In this document: positions 1 through 10,745 of the stretch, piece by piece
Layout of the letters: the number at the start of each line of letters is the position of its first letter
How positions within the stretch are numbered: position 1 is the stretch's first letter
Assembly: GCF_022539505.1 (NCBI RefSeq)
Contig: NC_061512.1
Coordinates: 155,107,962 to 155,171,961, forward strand
Direction: 5' to 3'
DNA from: Lolium rigidum
Lineage: Eukaryota; Streptophyta; Magnoliopsida; Poales; Poaceae
DNA: 64,000 nt
Notes under the pieces: model-generated
Seen by the model: only the letters and a program-made list of their open reading frames with translations
Told to the model about the DNA's origin: nothing
Database searches by the model: none
Made by a program: the position numbers and the translations under genes

Positions 1-940
1 AGCTGTGAATGCGCGCGCGGGTTTGCCTACACACCAAGAGCAAGATTTTATATATAGTGATAAGTACGAGCTCTCACATAGTAGCAGTTAGGCCAACGAT
101 GAGCCGAGGTTCTTGTTCATCCATCTATGAGGCGGTAGCTTCTTGCAGCCGCCGATCTTTGGTGCATTTATTTGGTGCAGTTTACATGCAACGTAGAGTA
201 GATCAATCATCTAACTAAAAGTACAACTCAACAACTGGTAGTTAATTAACTAATTTTCGGTGGTGCTTTCAATGTGTACCACCCAATTCTGTTGCACTGA
301 GGTTAATTACTCTCGAAACACTTAGAAAAAGGTTAACTAGTCTAGGCTTGAACTTGAGTACTTGACCATACTCTGAAGACTAGGGTGGCAAGGGCAAGCA
401 AGTTGTCCCGCAAAACAAAAAAGCAGAGCAAAATGAGTTACGGAATAGAAGGGAATTAGAGCAAGATCAACCCAAAAACTTGTCCCGCATCACGGCCCTT
501 GCCACCATAGTAAAGATCAAATGAAAGCCAAAAAAAAAGGTAGACGGCCAGAAACAATTGGGATCATAGTTGTCAGCATCCCGATAGACACTCCGATATC
601 GTAGTATCTTACAATTTTACGATACTACTATGGCCAGGCCAATGAAGTATCATAATGATATCTCAATTCGGTAGTATCTTACTCGTACCCGATACGTATC
701 ATGGTATCGATACTAAGTCGATACCATACGATCCCATACCTATGCTAACAAAATATGAACACAATAAAGCGGCAAGCTGAAGAGTAAAAGTTATTTGTAG
801 TCTCAAGGCTAACTAGGTATTAAACATTTCAACGTCCAACCGTTAGTCTGAGTGAGATGGGTATAATAGAAGAGTTTATACATACAGGGAAAAAGGTGTA
901 CTGGTTCAGCATATAGTCTTTTTTTGTTTTGCAGATTCAA
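1..940. other. AT-rich intergenic DNA, no gene
   Basis: No convincing coding frame is visible. About 262-330 resembles the DNA just downstream of BIG at about 59400-59480 (shared CCAATTCTG/TTGCAC and GAAACACTT-type words), so the BIG-derived duplication that is obvious at 1388-1894 may extend to here. A 12-bp inverted repeat (GGTGGCAAGGGC at 384-395, complement at 495-506) encloses two copies of TTGTCCCGCA. Around 590-745 there is a run of overlapping GATAC/GTATC words. No function can be assigned. Confidence 0.5.
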
Positions 941-1205
941 CGTAGGCTTAGCCTAGTGGTTGGGGTCGCAGTGGCGCACCCTAACAACTAGAGTTCGATT
1001 CCTGTGAGGAACGAATTACTGAAATTGTCACGCCAAGTCCCGCTTCTACTATATCAATAGTGTTCTAGTTTCCTAGACACTGGTTGGGGTCACAGTGGCG
1101 CACCCTAACGACCGGAGTTCGATTCCTGTCAAGGACGAATTTCGGAATTGTCACGTCAAGTCCCGCTTCTACTATATCAAAAAGTGTCTAGTTCCTCCTA
1201 GACAC
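941..1205 (+). repeat. SINE-like sequence with a tandem 124-bp duplication
   Basis: Two direct copies, 958-1081 and 1082-1205, share most bases. Each has GGTTGGGGTC, AGTGGCGCACCCTAAC, a B-box-like GAGTTCGATTCCTG and a CTTCTACTATATCAA tail. The first copy is preceded by TTAGCCTAGTGG (949-959), which fits a Pol III A box; the second lacks it. The A-box/B-box spacing suggests a tRNA-derived SINE remnant, but there is no complete tRNA fold. A diverged non-SINE tandem repeat is the alternative. Confidence 0.5.
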
Positions 1206-1387
1206 GGTTTCATAATTAGCTATGTTTGTAATGCATCATCTACATAATCAGCATGTATGAAAGACATAAAATATGCCCCAAATTCAAATTAAAATTTTAA
1301 TTAAATTTATTTGAGGTACGTTATTAGTGTATATATTATTTAAAATAAAAATCTCATAGTAGACAAGAAAGTACCCCGATACTGAAA

Positions 1388-1894
1388 ACCTTGGAACAGA
1401 TGATGACAGCAAGAGGAAAGCACAATGAGGACTTAGGGGCCGTCAATGCCACGATGCAATATTGTACCAGTTGATCTACAAGTGCCATATTCTGCACAAA
1501 AGTAGCCTTTTCCTACAAAATAAAAAGGGATCGTGGCTTCTATGAACACAAACCCCCTCTCAGCTCCTTCCAGACTATGGCTGCCGCCTGCCCGGACAAA
1601 ATCATCGCATTTTGTGTAGCTACTAGAGAATACATCCTGTAACCATCTCCCATGACATCGAAGGCCTCCTGCAAATCTTCATATGAGGTTATGTCTTCGA
1701 GCCACGATAGCCCCACCATCTCCCTTCATGTTGCTCATCCTTTGTTTCATCGTGGCCTCCCAATTACTGCTCCCTAGCTTCTTCTTTCTCGCTTGACTTG
1801 CTACTCCCAGATGTTTTTTTGCCCTTCTTGAAGAACTGCTGCAGCTCCTCAGTCAAGCCGGTGTATACCAGCATCGACTGGACAATGGCGAAGA
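1388..1894 (-). pseudogene. Decayed copy of the BIG last exon and 3' UTR (part 1)
   Basis: This segment aligns by eye with about 59562-60076, the 3' UTR and last exon of the intact BIG gene, in the same orientation. Shared words include the 3' UTR GATCTACAAGTGCCATA, CCCTCTCAGCTCCTTCCAG, the stop-proximal region and the Lys/Ser-rich segment near the C-terminus. It has small deletions and indels that break the frame, for example loss of bases in the AGCCACGATAGC region. The homology stops exactly where the copia LTR begins at 1895 and resumes at about 6435, with roughly 70-110 bp of BIG sequence missing between. It is a non-functional paralogous fragment. Confidence 0.85.
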
Positions 1895-2269
1895 TGTTAG
1901 CCTTTTAATTCTGCACACCATAGTTTCCAGTTTTCAGTAGGTTCAGGTTTATTTTTCCTTAACTGAATTTGCTGTCACGAGGTCTGTTCGTGACATGCCG
2001 TAGCTAGGTGGACCAGTTCTCCGCAAGTCCTGGTCGTAGGTTTAGTGGATGACGTGATCACATCGTGCTCGTTAGTCGTGGGATGGCACGGCCGTATCGG
2101 ATCGATCCCTGATCTCTCGCTCCTTTCCGTTTTCCTTCGCAATCAATAAAAGGAAGGCGAGAACAGAAAAGCTGCAAGGCTTTACGAAGCACAAACTCTC
2201 TCAGTTCTTTCTCTGTATCTCTCTCTCGTACTCACGATCGCGAGGTAGAAGTAAGGGTTTAGGATAACA
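1895..2269 (+). repeat. 5' LTR of truncated copia element
   Basis: The 375-bp segment starts TGTTAG and ends ATAACA, so the terminal TGTTA/TAACA pair is inverted as expected for a copia LTR. It is followed after two bases by a primer-binding site. The left junction interrupts BIG-like sequence. No matching 3' LTR is found because the element is cut off at about 6434. Confidence 0.85.
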
Positions 2270-2271
2270 TT

Positions 2272-2284
2272 TGGTATCAGAGCC
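2272..2284 (+). promoter_or_regulatory. Primer-binding site (initiator tRNA-Met)
   Basis: TGGTATCAGAGCC lies two bases after the LTR end. It is the standard plant Ty1/copia primer-binding site complementary to initiator tRNA-Met, and it fixes element orientation as plus. Confidence 0.9.
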
Positions 2285-2292
2285 CTAACCCC

Positions 2293-5200
2293 ATGGTTGG
2301 GACTCCCCCTCCGCCACCACCGCCGCCCCAGACGGCGGCCGCCGGGAAGAGCGTCTCCAAGAGCCCTGGTCGCGCGCGCTCTGAGAGCCGCGGACGTTGC
2401 AGGGTGAGGAGCCGCGGCGGCGAAATAGTTGTGCGGGAGACGATCGTGCGGGAGGGCGGCGGCGGCAGATCCGCGTCCTGGCCCACGCTCACCAAGACCA
2501 ACTACACGGAGTGGGCGATCCTGATGCGCGTCAAGCTCCAGGCCGCAGGGCTCTGGGAGGCTGTCGACGCGGACGACACACCGGAGCGTCAGGAGAGACA
2601 GGCGCTCGGCGCCATCCTGAGCTCGGTGCCACCGGAGTTGGTGCAACTCCTTGCCGCCAAGGACAACGCCAAGGCCGCATGGGACATGATCAAGACGATG
2701 CGCGTCGGCGTGGATCGTGTCCACGAGGCGCGCCGCCAGCGGCTTCGCAAGGACTTCGACAACCTCCGGTTCAAGAGCGGTGAGAATGTTGAGGACTTCT
2801 CAATCCGCGTCTCGAGCGTCGTCACCGAGCTGCAGTCCCTTGGAGACACCACGTCGGAGCTCGACGGCGTGCAGAAGATTATGCGCGTCGTTCCGACCAG
2901 GTATGCACCCATGGCCTGCTCCATTGAGACGTTGCTTGATCTGAAGGAACTGTCGATCGAAGAACTCAGCGGGCGCCTCACCGCGTCGGAGGGGCGTGGT
3001 GAGCCCGAAGCTGAGACGGGCGAGCGCGTACTTCTCACGGAGGAGTGGCGTGCTCGTAGCGCCAGCCGTCAGCCCGGATCGGGAGGATCCGGCTCCGGTA
3101 AGCAGCAAAAGGGCCGCCAGAACGGCGGGAACGGCGGCGCCAAGGACGGCGCACGCGCCGGAGGCACTGGCCCGTCCAAGGACGATAAGTGCAGATACTG
3201 CGAGAAAAAGGGCCACGGGGCCCGTGACTGCCGCAAGAAGAAGAGGGAGGAGGAGGCAAACCTTGTCCAGCAAGCCGACGAGGAGGAGCCTGCCTTTCTG
3301 ATGGTGGAGCTGTGCGCCATCGCGGACAACGCGATCGCGCCACCAGCGCCGCAAAACGCCATCCACCTCGTCGAGGATCGTGCCTAGGTGCATCTGGGGC
3401 GCGTCGAGGAGACCGAGCCAGGCTGGTACCTTGACTCCGGCGCCAGCAACCATATGTCTGGCTGGCGCGCGGCGTTCTCCGAGCTTGACACGTCGGTGCA
3501 TGGCACCGTCAAGCTGGGCGACGGGTCGACAGTGGCGATCGAAGGCCGTGGCACCATCCTCTTCAAGTGCAAGGGCGGGCGGCCACTGCGCGCTCGGCGG
3601 GGTGTACTACATCCCCAGGCTCAAGAACAACATCGTCAGCCTGGGCCAACTCGACGAGTTCGGCTGCCAGGTTCTGATCGAGAATGGCGCCTGCGTCGTG
3701 CATGCCCGTCGCCGGCGTCTCATGGCCAAGGTGGTGCGCGGGCGAAACCGCCTCTACGTCGCCGATCTCAAGGTGGATCAGCCAGTGTCACTGCTGACAC
3801 GCGGCGGCGAAGACCCGTGGCTGTGGCATGGGCGCTACGGCCACCTGAACTTCGACTCCCTCGGGAAACTTGGGCGAGACGAAATGGTATGTGGCCTGCC
3901 CCTGCTGAATCATCCTGACGCACTATGTGACAGCTGTCTCGCCGGGAAGCACCGCCGCGCCCCATTCCCTCGCGTGGCCAAGTTTCGAGTCGACAAACTA
4001 CTCGAGCTTGTCCACGGCGACATCTGCAGGCCAATCACGCCGGCGACCCCGAGCGGCAAGAAGTTGTTCCTTCTCCTCGTCGACGACAAAAGCCGCTACA
4101 TGTGGATAGTGCTGTTGGAGAAGAAGAGCGATGCAGCCGAAGCGATCAAGCGGTTCCGCGCCGGGGCTGAACTGGAGTCCGGCGAACGACTACGCACGCT
4201 CCTCACAGACAGGGGCGGCGAGTTCACGTCCGCGCACTTCCTCGCGGACAGCGGCATCCAGCGGCATCTCACGGCCCCCTATTCTCCCCAACAGAATGGG
4301 GTCGTGGAGCGGCGCAACCAGACCATCGTTGGCATGGCGCGGAGCCTCCTGAAGGCAAAAAGCATGCCCGCCACATTCTGGGGAGAAGCGGTGAGCACCG
4401 CAGTCTATCTCCTGAACCGAGCACCGACGCAGAGTGTCACTGGCATGACTCCCTATGAGGCGTGGCATGGAGCTCGCCCAGATGTGACTCACCTGCGGAC
4501 CTTCGGGAGTGTGGCGCACGTCAAGGACGTGCGGCCGCACCTGAAGAAACTGGAGGACCGGAGCCGCCCGATGATCTTCATTGGGTACTAGCGCGGCAGC
4601 AAGGCGTACCGCTGCTACGATCCCATCGAGAAACGCGTGTGCATCAGCCGTGACGTCGTCTTCGACGAGAAGGCCAAGTGGAATTGGGCAGCGGAACCAG
4701 TCAGCGTCTCCGGCGCCACGAGCTCGTTCACGGTCGACTACATGACCATGAGCGAGTTCTCAGAGCCGCGGGGGAATGCCTCTCCAGCGCCACCCTCGCC
4801 GGTCACACCGGTGTCAAACGCTGCATCGCCAATGATGAACGACACGCCAGGGCCCACGAACCATGGCGCAGCGTCACCAACAACTCCTGACGCTCCGACG
4901 CCACCACCACAGGTCCAGTTCGCGTCGCTGCCCACCAGCTTCGCGTCCATGCTCGACGCTGCTGACAGTGGTGGGCACCCGCACCGGTTCAGGACCCTGC
5001 AGAACGTGATCAACGCAGGACCAGTTCGTGACGATGAAGACGAACAGGACGCCGAGGAGCTGCACCTCGCCGCGTCTGAGGCACCCAGCTCGTTCCGTGA
5101 AGCGGATGAGCACGCCTGCTGGAGGCAAGCGATGCGCGACGAGATGGACTCGATCACGGAGAATGGCACCTGGGAGCTGGCCACACTCCCCGCCGGTCAT

Positions 5201-6434
5201 CGCCCCATCGGCCTCAAGTGGATCTTCAAGGAGAAGAGAGACGAGAACGGGGCTGTACAGAAGTACAAGGCTCGCCTGGTGGCGAAGGGATTCGTACAGC
5301 GTCACGGCGTGGACTACGACGAGGTGTACGCTCCCGTCACACGGCTCGAGTCAGTGCGCCTCCTCCTGGCACTCGTCGCGCACGACGGCTGGGCAGTACA
5401 TCACATGGACGTGAAAACTGCCTTCCTCAACGGCGAGCTGGACGAGGAGGTGTACGTCAGCCAACCACCTGGCTTCGAAGCGCCAAACAGCCGCGGCAAG
5501 GTTCTTCGCCTGCGCAAGGCCCTAGAACTCGAAGCTGGACACTGAGCTGCGACGCCTCGGCTTTGCTCGGTGCCCATCGGAGCACGCCCTGTACAAGCGC
5601 GGCGAAGGGGGCGACCTTATCCTGCTGGGCATTTACGTGGATGATTTGATCATCACTGGCAGCAGCGATCGCGGCATTATCGCGTTCAAGGAAGAAATGA
5701 AGAGCACCTTCCGCATGACTGATCCGGGCAGGTTAAGTTTTTATCTTGGCCTGGAGGTGGAGCAGAGGGAGACTGGCATCCTGGTGACCCAAACCGCGTA
5801 TGCTCAGAAGATTCTTGAGAAGAGCGGATTGGCGGGCTGCAACCCTTGCTCGACGCCAGCAGAGAACAGGCTCAAGCTCAGCAAGGACAGCACTGCAACA
5901 CCAGTGGACGAAACTTAATACAGAAGCACTGTCGGCAGTCTCAGGTACTTGGTGCACACACGTCCTGACATCACCTTTGCAGTCAGCTATGTGAGCCGCT
6001 TCATGGAAAGACCCACGGTGGAGCATCAAGCTGCTGTTAAGCATGTGCTCAGGTACATCGCCGGCACACTTCGCCACGGATGCTGGTTTTCGAGAAGAAC
6101 TGAGAAGGCCAAGTTGGTCGGCTTCTCTGACAGCGATCACGCTGGAGATCAAGATGATCGCAAGAGTACTTCGGGAGCATTCTTCTTTCTCGGCAGCAGC
6201 CCGATCAGCTGGCAATCACAGAAGCAGAAGATTGTGACTCTCTCTTCGTGTGAGGCGGAGTACGTCGCAGGACTGGAGCAGTTTGTCAGGGGGTATGGCT
6301 GGCTCGGTTGCTGGGCGAACTGACGGATGAAGAGACGCACAAGTTCGAGCTCTTCATCGACAACAGATCTGCAATCTCCCTCAGGAAGAACCCTGTGTTC
6401 CATGACAGGAGCAAACACATCGATCTTCGATATC
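2293..6434 (+). pseudogene. Ty1/copia gag-pol, broken and 3'-truncated
   Basis: Gag runs 2293-3387 (364 codons) with a CCHC zinc knuckle (CRYCEKKGHGARDC) at about 3190-3231 and an in-frame TAG at 3385. Protease (LDSGASNHMSG) follows in the same frame at about 3430. A frameshift near 3590 moves the reading frame to the integrase, with the HGD and YSPQQNGVVERR motifs and another TAG at 4589-4591. Reverse transcriptase starts at about 5100 (KARLVAKGF, MDVKTAFLNG). A deletion near 5520 removes the expected YGL-type segment, and YVDD follows at about 5634-5645. RNase H ([18 protein letters not shown]) is at about 6118-6180, then a further frameshift near 6310. Similarity stops after the KHIDLRYH motif at about 6434, where BIG-like DNA resumes, so the RNase H end, polypurine tract and 3' LTR are lost. 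At least three stops and three frame changes make it inactive. Confidence 0.9.
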
Positions 6435-6566
6435 ACCCGAGCCAGCCGACAGCACCCGAGCTTGTGATGCATGTAAGCATGGTAGAGTCCCCTCTGCAGG
6501 AAAGCAGGTGCTGCGTCCAGCTCTCATATGACTTATAGAGCAGAGAATTAACCATCATAAACTGTA
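6435..6566 (-). pseudogene. Decayed copy of the BIG last exon (part 2)
   Basis: Resumes the BIG similarity interrupted at 1894. It matches about 60140-60279 of the intact gene, including AAGCATGGTAGA, CCCCTCTGCAGGAAAGCAGG, GTCCAGCTCTCATATGACT and AACCATCATAAACTGTACG. The GCATGGTAG run that looks like a splice donor is plain coding sequence in the real gene on the other strand. Similarity ends at about 6566. The left edge against copia sequence is only approximate. Confidence 0.8.
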
Positions 6567-7104
6567 CGTTGACAATCTGCCCAACTCAATCCAACTTAAC
6601 CCTGTCTAGGTGTGTTGTTGTCTGGCATTACATATATTTCACGTTGTAGGGGCATGGGTGTTCATGATTTTTTTTTCCGCAAGTGTTCACGTGATGTGTG
6701 AGTTTTGACTTGTAAGATTTATGTGTGTTGCAGCATTGCCACATGCACTTTTCCTCTATATATACCACCGGTTTGTGTTAGTGTTGCAAATTGCTATTAC
6801 GAGAATTAACGAACTATAAAAATCCTTTTCAACTATGGGACGTGTAATCATCATGTGTCTTGTTTTGAGCTACCCATATCTTTAGCCAGGAGATGCTATG
6901 CTACCATTATAGTGGTGAGCCTTTTTTTAGCCGATTATTGATTGAGCAGATGGAGAAATAGCTAGGAAAGTAACCAGAGGGTCTTTTCCAACATGGCGCT
7001 GCCGGGTGTAGATCATATGACTACACAGGAATTTGGCCAATCCTTTGTATGCATATGAAAAAAAATCCCAAAAAATGTTGTAAAAGATTTGAAAATGTGT
7101 AGGT
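6567..7104. other. Unannotated AT-rich stretch between the BIG fragment and a LINE
   Basis: No ORF with recognisable protein similarity, no terminal repeats and no structural RNA signature was found. It contains TATATATACC at about 6759 and several T-runs. It may be relic DNA flanking the insertion that brought in the LINE. Confidence 0.4.
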
Positions 7105-7107
7105 AAT

Positions 7108-10100
7108 ATGAGTTTGAAGAGAAATGCGGTGCGGGAGTTTGTCGCATCGGTTCGTGTTAACATTGTGTGTTTCCAGGAGACGAGGATCGATGTATTCGAC
7201 GATTTCATAGTTATGCAGTGTTTAGGGCCTGCCTTCGATGGGTATGCGTACCTCCCTGCCATTGAGACGCGGGGGGGAATTCTTTTGGCATGGGATACCT
7301 CCGTGATAGACATTGCCAACACGAGTCTAGATACTCACGCTCTCACAGGCGAGGTCTCGACTAAGGATGGTAGAAAGTGGTGGATCACCACGGTCTATGG
7401 GCCGCAGAGAAATGAGGATAAAATTAACTTTCTGACAGAACTGATGGAGCGGCGATCGCTCTGCCCTGGACCCTGGATGCTTCTAGGAGACTTCAACCTC
7501 ATACTCTATGCATCGGAGAAGAACAACTGCAACCTGGATAGGAGCATGATGTCCAGATTCCGGAGCTTCGTGCAACAACTGGAACTTAAGGATCTTTACA
7601 TGCATGGAAGAAAGTACACGTGGAGTAATGAAAGGGACCCACCAACGCTCACACGCATCGACAGGATTTTGGTTTCCATCGACTGGGACCTGGAGTATCC
7701 TGATGCGCTTCTTCAGGCGCTTCCTTCCTCTCTATCTGACCACGTACCACTACACCTCTCGATCAGCGCGTCACTAAGGCCCAGGAGGCGATTCAAGTTT
7801 GAATTGGCCTGGATGAAACTAGATGGGCTTGATGAGGCAATAAAGGAGGCCTGGGTTTGCGATCGGAGGATCACAGATCCGTTCAGGAGGCTCGATGGTC
7901 TGTTCAGAAACGCGGCGCAGCACTTGCATGCTTGGGGACAGAGGAAGACAGGCAACATCAAACTACAGCTTGCCATCGCCAATACGGTGATTTTTCACCT
8001 GGATGCAGCACAAGATAGGAGACGCCTGTCTCAAGGGGAGATATGGCTGAGGAAAACTCTGAAGCTCACGGTGCTCGGCTTATCATCGTTGGAAAGAACT
8101 ATGGCTAGACAACGGTCTCGCATCAGATGGCTACAGGATGGAGACGTTAACTCGAAACTGTTCCACGCAGTGGCAAATGGTCGAAGGACCAAGAACTATA
8201 TTGCTTCTATCCGGGTGGGGGAGGAAATCATCACCGAGCAAGATCGGAAAGTGGAGGCTTTCTCGGAGGCCTACACGCATCTCTTAGGATCTATACAAAA
8301 CAGGGAATATACGCTTGACCTCGAGGCCTTGGGCATTGTCCCGCGTGACCTGCAAGATCTGGATGCAATTTTCACTGAGAAGGAGGTTTGGGAAACTATC
8401 AAAGAAATGCCGGCGGATCGGGCCCCGGGCCCAGACGGGTTTATAGGAGCATTCTATCAAAGGGCATGGCCGGTGATCAAGGCGGACATTATGGCAGGTT
8501 TGCACAAGTTAGGAGTTGGAGATGGAAGAGGCTTTGCCAGGTTGAATCGGGCCTTGATCACCTTGATTCCGAAGAAGCATGAGGCTGCAACCATTGGTGA
8601 CTATAGACCAATCAGCTTAGTGCATAGCTTCTCGAAGCTCTTCTCCAAAGTGGTTGCCAACAGATTGCGCAAGAAATTGCCGGATATTATCAGCGCAAAT
8701 CAGTCGGCATTTGTGAAAAAAAGGTGCCTCCACGACAATTTCCTGCTGGTGAGGCAGGTTGCAAGAAGAATCAATCAGCGGCGACAATCAGGCATTCTTC
8801 TTAAATTGGATCTGTCTAGAGCATTCGATAGTATTTCATGGGGATTCCTGTTTGAGGTCCTCCGGAGGCTAGGGTTTGGGCCCCTGTTTCTCAAGTGGAT
8901 CATGCTGCTGCTGCAAACAGCAAATACTTCGGTTATTGTGAACGGGGTGCCGGGAAGAAGGATCCTGCACACTAGAGGCCTTCGGCAAGGGGATCCAACT
9001 TCGCCGATGCTGTTTGTGATGGGGATGGAGGTTCTGACGGCAATTTTGGCGAAAGCGGTTAATGAACAGATGCTCACGAGTTTGGCGGGCATTACAGCCC
9101 TACAAAGGATATCAATCTATGCAGATGACGTGGTCATTTTCTTGAGGCCGGCGGAGCAGGAGCTATGGACAATCAAGCAAATCCTGATAATTTTTGGTGA
9201 GGCGTCCGGGCTGCAAGTTAATTACTCCAAAACCACAGCCACTTTGATCAGAGGGACGGACGAGGACAAATTCAGGACACAAGAGATCCTCGGGTGCCAG
9301 CACGTCGAATTCCCAATCAGGTACCTAGGCTTGCAGCTGGCTTTGAGGCCCTTGACAAGGGCAGAGTGGCAACCCCTCTTGGACGCCGTGGTTCACGTGC
9401 TCCCGGCATGGCAGAGGGGTCTCATTGGCAGAGCAGGCAGACTTACGCTCATCAAATCAGTGATCTTAGCGAAGCCAATCCATCACATCTTGGTTGATAA
9501 ACCGCCAGATTGGCTCGTGGCGGAGGTGATTAGACATATCCGCTCGTTCTTCTGGGTGGGCAAGAGACAAATCAATGGAGGCCATTGTTTAGTGGCATGG
9601 GATAGCATCTGTAAGCCAGAGCGCCTTGGTGGTTTGGGTGTGAAAGATATCAGGTTACATGGGCTGGCGCTAAGAGCAAGATGGGCTTGGCTTCAGAGAA
9701 CGGATCCGAGCCGACCTTGGCAGGGTTTATCGTTGGCACTTGATCCGGAGGCCGTGGCAGTGTTCCAGAGTCTGGCTCGAATCACGGTAGGAGACGGGAG
9801 GAGCGTCCTCTTCTGGAGGGATCACTGGATCAACGGCAGATCAGCGGAACAGATAGCCCCCTTGGTGTTCTCGATGGTCTCTACGCGGAAAAAGAACAGC
9901 AGGAGGGTTGCAGAGGCTCTGTTGGAGAATGACTGGTTGTCAGACATAGACATGGATTTTTCGATCGAGGCCTGCGCACAATGTGTGAATCTTTGGGAGG
10001 AGATTGAGGTGGTGCCTAGGAACAACCAGGTTCCGGATTCCTTCTTCTGGACCGGGTCCACCACGGGATCATATTCAGCTAAGGACACATACCGTATGCT

Positions 10101-10620
10101 TTGTCAGGGCACGATGGAGTTCAACATGTTTGAGGCCATTTGGAAATCTTTTGCCCCACCCAAAGGGAAGATCTTTGCTTGGTTAGCCTTGAGATATCGA
10201 CTTTGGACCTCAGATCGGAGACAACGGCATGGTCTTCAGGAGAATGTGGATCCATGTGCTGTCTGTCTACAAGATGAGGATACCGTGGACCACGTCATCA
10301 TGCAATGCCCGTATGCTCGGCAAGCGTGGTTTGGGTGCCTAACTGCTGCAGGTCTCAACATTGTGGAGCCGGGGAGAGATAGCCGTCTAGAGCCTTGGTG
10401 GGAGGCAGCACGAAGTCTGGTGCGCAAAAAGGACAGGAGGAGCTTCGACACGCTCGTGCTGCTCACGGCCTGGCGCCTGTGGAAACAACGGAATGCTAGG
10501 GTTTTCGGCAACACGGCGGAGCAGTGCAACACGACGGAGCTTCTTCGGAGGATCGCTGAGGAGTTTAACCTGTGGAAAATGGCTAGAGTCGGAGGGAGGC
10601 AACTGATGCCGCGAGAGTAG
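7108..10620 (+). CDS. LINE ORF2: endonuclease, reverse transcriptase, zf-RVT
   Basis: One uninterrupted frame of 1170 codons. The endonuclease/exonuclease/phosphatase domain covers about residues 1-230: catalytic Glu in FQETRI near residue 24, GDFNL near 127, SDHVPL near 210. The reverse transcriptase lies about 430-760: APGPDGF, YRPISLVHSF, LDLSRAFDS (Asp near 568), LRQGDPTSP and YADD at about 671-674. A zf-RVT Cys/His cluster (CAVC...DHV...C) is near 1050-1075, and there is no RNase H after it. The usual N-terminal SWNVRGLN-type endonuclease motif is missing and the Met at 7108 simply lies at the truncation, so the endonuclease is probably dead despite the open frame. The lack of stops over 3.5 kb suggests recent insertion. 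Confidence 0.9.
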   Translation: MSLKRNAVREFVASVRVNIVCFQETRIDVFDDFIVMQCLGPAFDGYAYLPAIETRGGILLAWDTSVIDIANTSLDTHALTGEVSTKDGRKWWITTVYGPQRNEDKINFLTELMERRSLCPGPWMLLGDFNLILYASEKNNCNLDRSMMSRFRSFVQQLELKDLYMHGRKYTWSNERDPPTLTRIDRILVSIDWDLEYPDALLQALPSSLSDHVPLHLSISASLRPRRRFKFELAWMKLDGLDEAIKEAWVCDRRITDPFRRLDGLFRNAAQHLHAWGQRKTGNIKLQLAIANTVIFHLDAAQDRRRLSQGEIWLRKTLKLTVLGLSSLERTMARQRSRIRWLQDGDVNSKLFHAVANGRRTKNYIASIRVGEEIITEQDRKVEAFSEAYTHLLGSIQNREYTLDLEALGIVPRDLQDLDAIFTEKEVWETIKEMPADRAPGPDGFIGAFYQRAWPVIKADIMAGLHKLGVGDGRGFARLNRALITLIPKKHEAATIGDYRPISLVHSFSKLFSKVVANRLRKKLPDIISANQSAFVKKRCLHDNFLLVRQVARRINQRRQSGILLKLDLSRAFDSISWGFLFEVLRRLGFGPLFLKWIMLLLQTANTSVIVNGVPGRRILHTRGLRQGDPTSPMLFVMGMEVLTAILAKAVNEQMLTSLAGITALQRISIYADDVVIFLRPAEQELWTIKQILIIFGEASGLQVNYSKTTATLIRGTDEDKFRTQEILGCQHVEFPIRYLGLQLALRPLTRAEWQPLLDAVVHVLPAWQRGLIGRAGRLTLIKSVILAKPIHHILVDKPPDWLVAEVIRHIRSFFWVGKRQINGGHCLVAWDSICKPERLGGLGVKDIRLHGLALRARWAWLQRTDPSRPWQGLSLALDPEAVAVFQSLARITVGDGRSVLFWRDHWINGRSAEQIAPLVFSMVSTRKKNSRRVAEALLENDWLSDIDMDFSIEACAQCVNLWEEIEVVPRNNQVPDSFFWTGSTTGSYSAKDTYRMLCQGTMEFNMFEAIWKSFAPPKGKIFAWLALRYRLWTSDRRQRHGLQENVDPCAVCLQDEDTVDHVIMQCPYARQAWFGCLTAAGLNIVEPGRDSRLEPWWEAARSLVRKKDRRSFDTLVLLTAWRLWKQRNARVFGNTAEQCNTTELLRRIAEEFNLWKMARVGGRQLMPRE

Positions 10621-10714
10621 GTCCTTAGGTGTGTGTGGAGTTTGGGCCAGCGCTTTGTTCGCACTGTTGTCTGGCGTCTTGTAAATGAACTCTGCTTTCC
10701 TTCTATAAAGATTT

Positions 10715-10735
10715 GGTACGCCAATTTGGCGTACC
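10715..10735 (+). repeat. Perfect 3' stem-loop of the LINE
   Basis: GGTACGCCAA and its exact complement TTGGCGTACC are separated by one T and followed within five bases by the A-tail. Its position immediately before poly(A) fits the 3' hairpin that some plant L1 reverse transcriptases recognise. The role is inferred. Confidence 0.7.
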
Positions 10736-10745
10736 CTCGAAAAAA

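Larger units (their letters stand above)
7105..10745 (+). mobile_element. 5'-truncated L1-type LINE with 3' stem-loop and short A-tail
   Basis: The element carries only ORF2 and begins inside the endonuclease domain, so ORF1 and the 5' UTR are absent, as in typical 5'-truncated target-primed insertions. The 3' UTR runs from 10621 to a perfect hairpin at 10715-10735, then CTCG and six A residues ending at 10745. No convincing target-site duplication was found by eye around 7105 and 10746. Confidence 0.85.

Noticed and set aside
9..218. Short ORF at the left edge as a gene
   Set aside because: 69 codons with no motif, no supporting signals and AT-rich context; chance ORF.
384..506. 12-bp inverted repeat as a MITE
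   Set aside because: No target duplication, and the enclosed 100 bp contain direct repeats unlike a known MITE; evidence is too weak.
941..1016. A functional tRNA gene
   Set aside because: Only A-box and B-box-like words are present; no paired acceptor stem, anticodon arm or CCA-proximal end could be drawn.
3379..3396. TAG between copia gag and protease in the same frame, as a programmed readthrough
   Set aside because: The same element has other stops and frameshifts, and the context after TAG (GTGCAT) is not a known readthrough signal, so ordinary decay is more likely.
6435..6520. GTAAGCATGG as a splice donor of a plus-strand gene
   Set aside because: The same bases lie inside the minus-strand coding sequence of the intact BIG last exon, so the resemblance is accidental.
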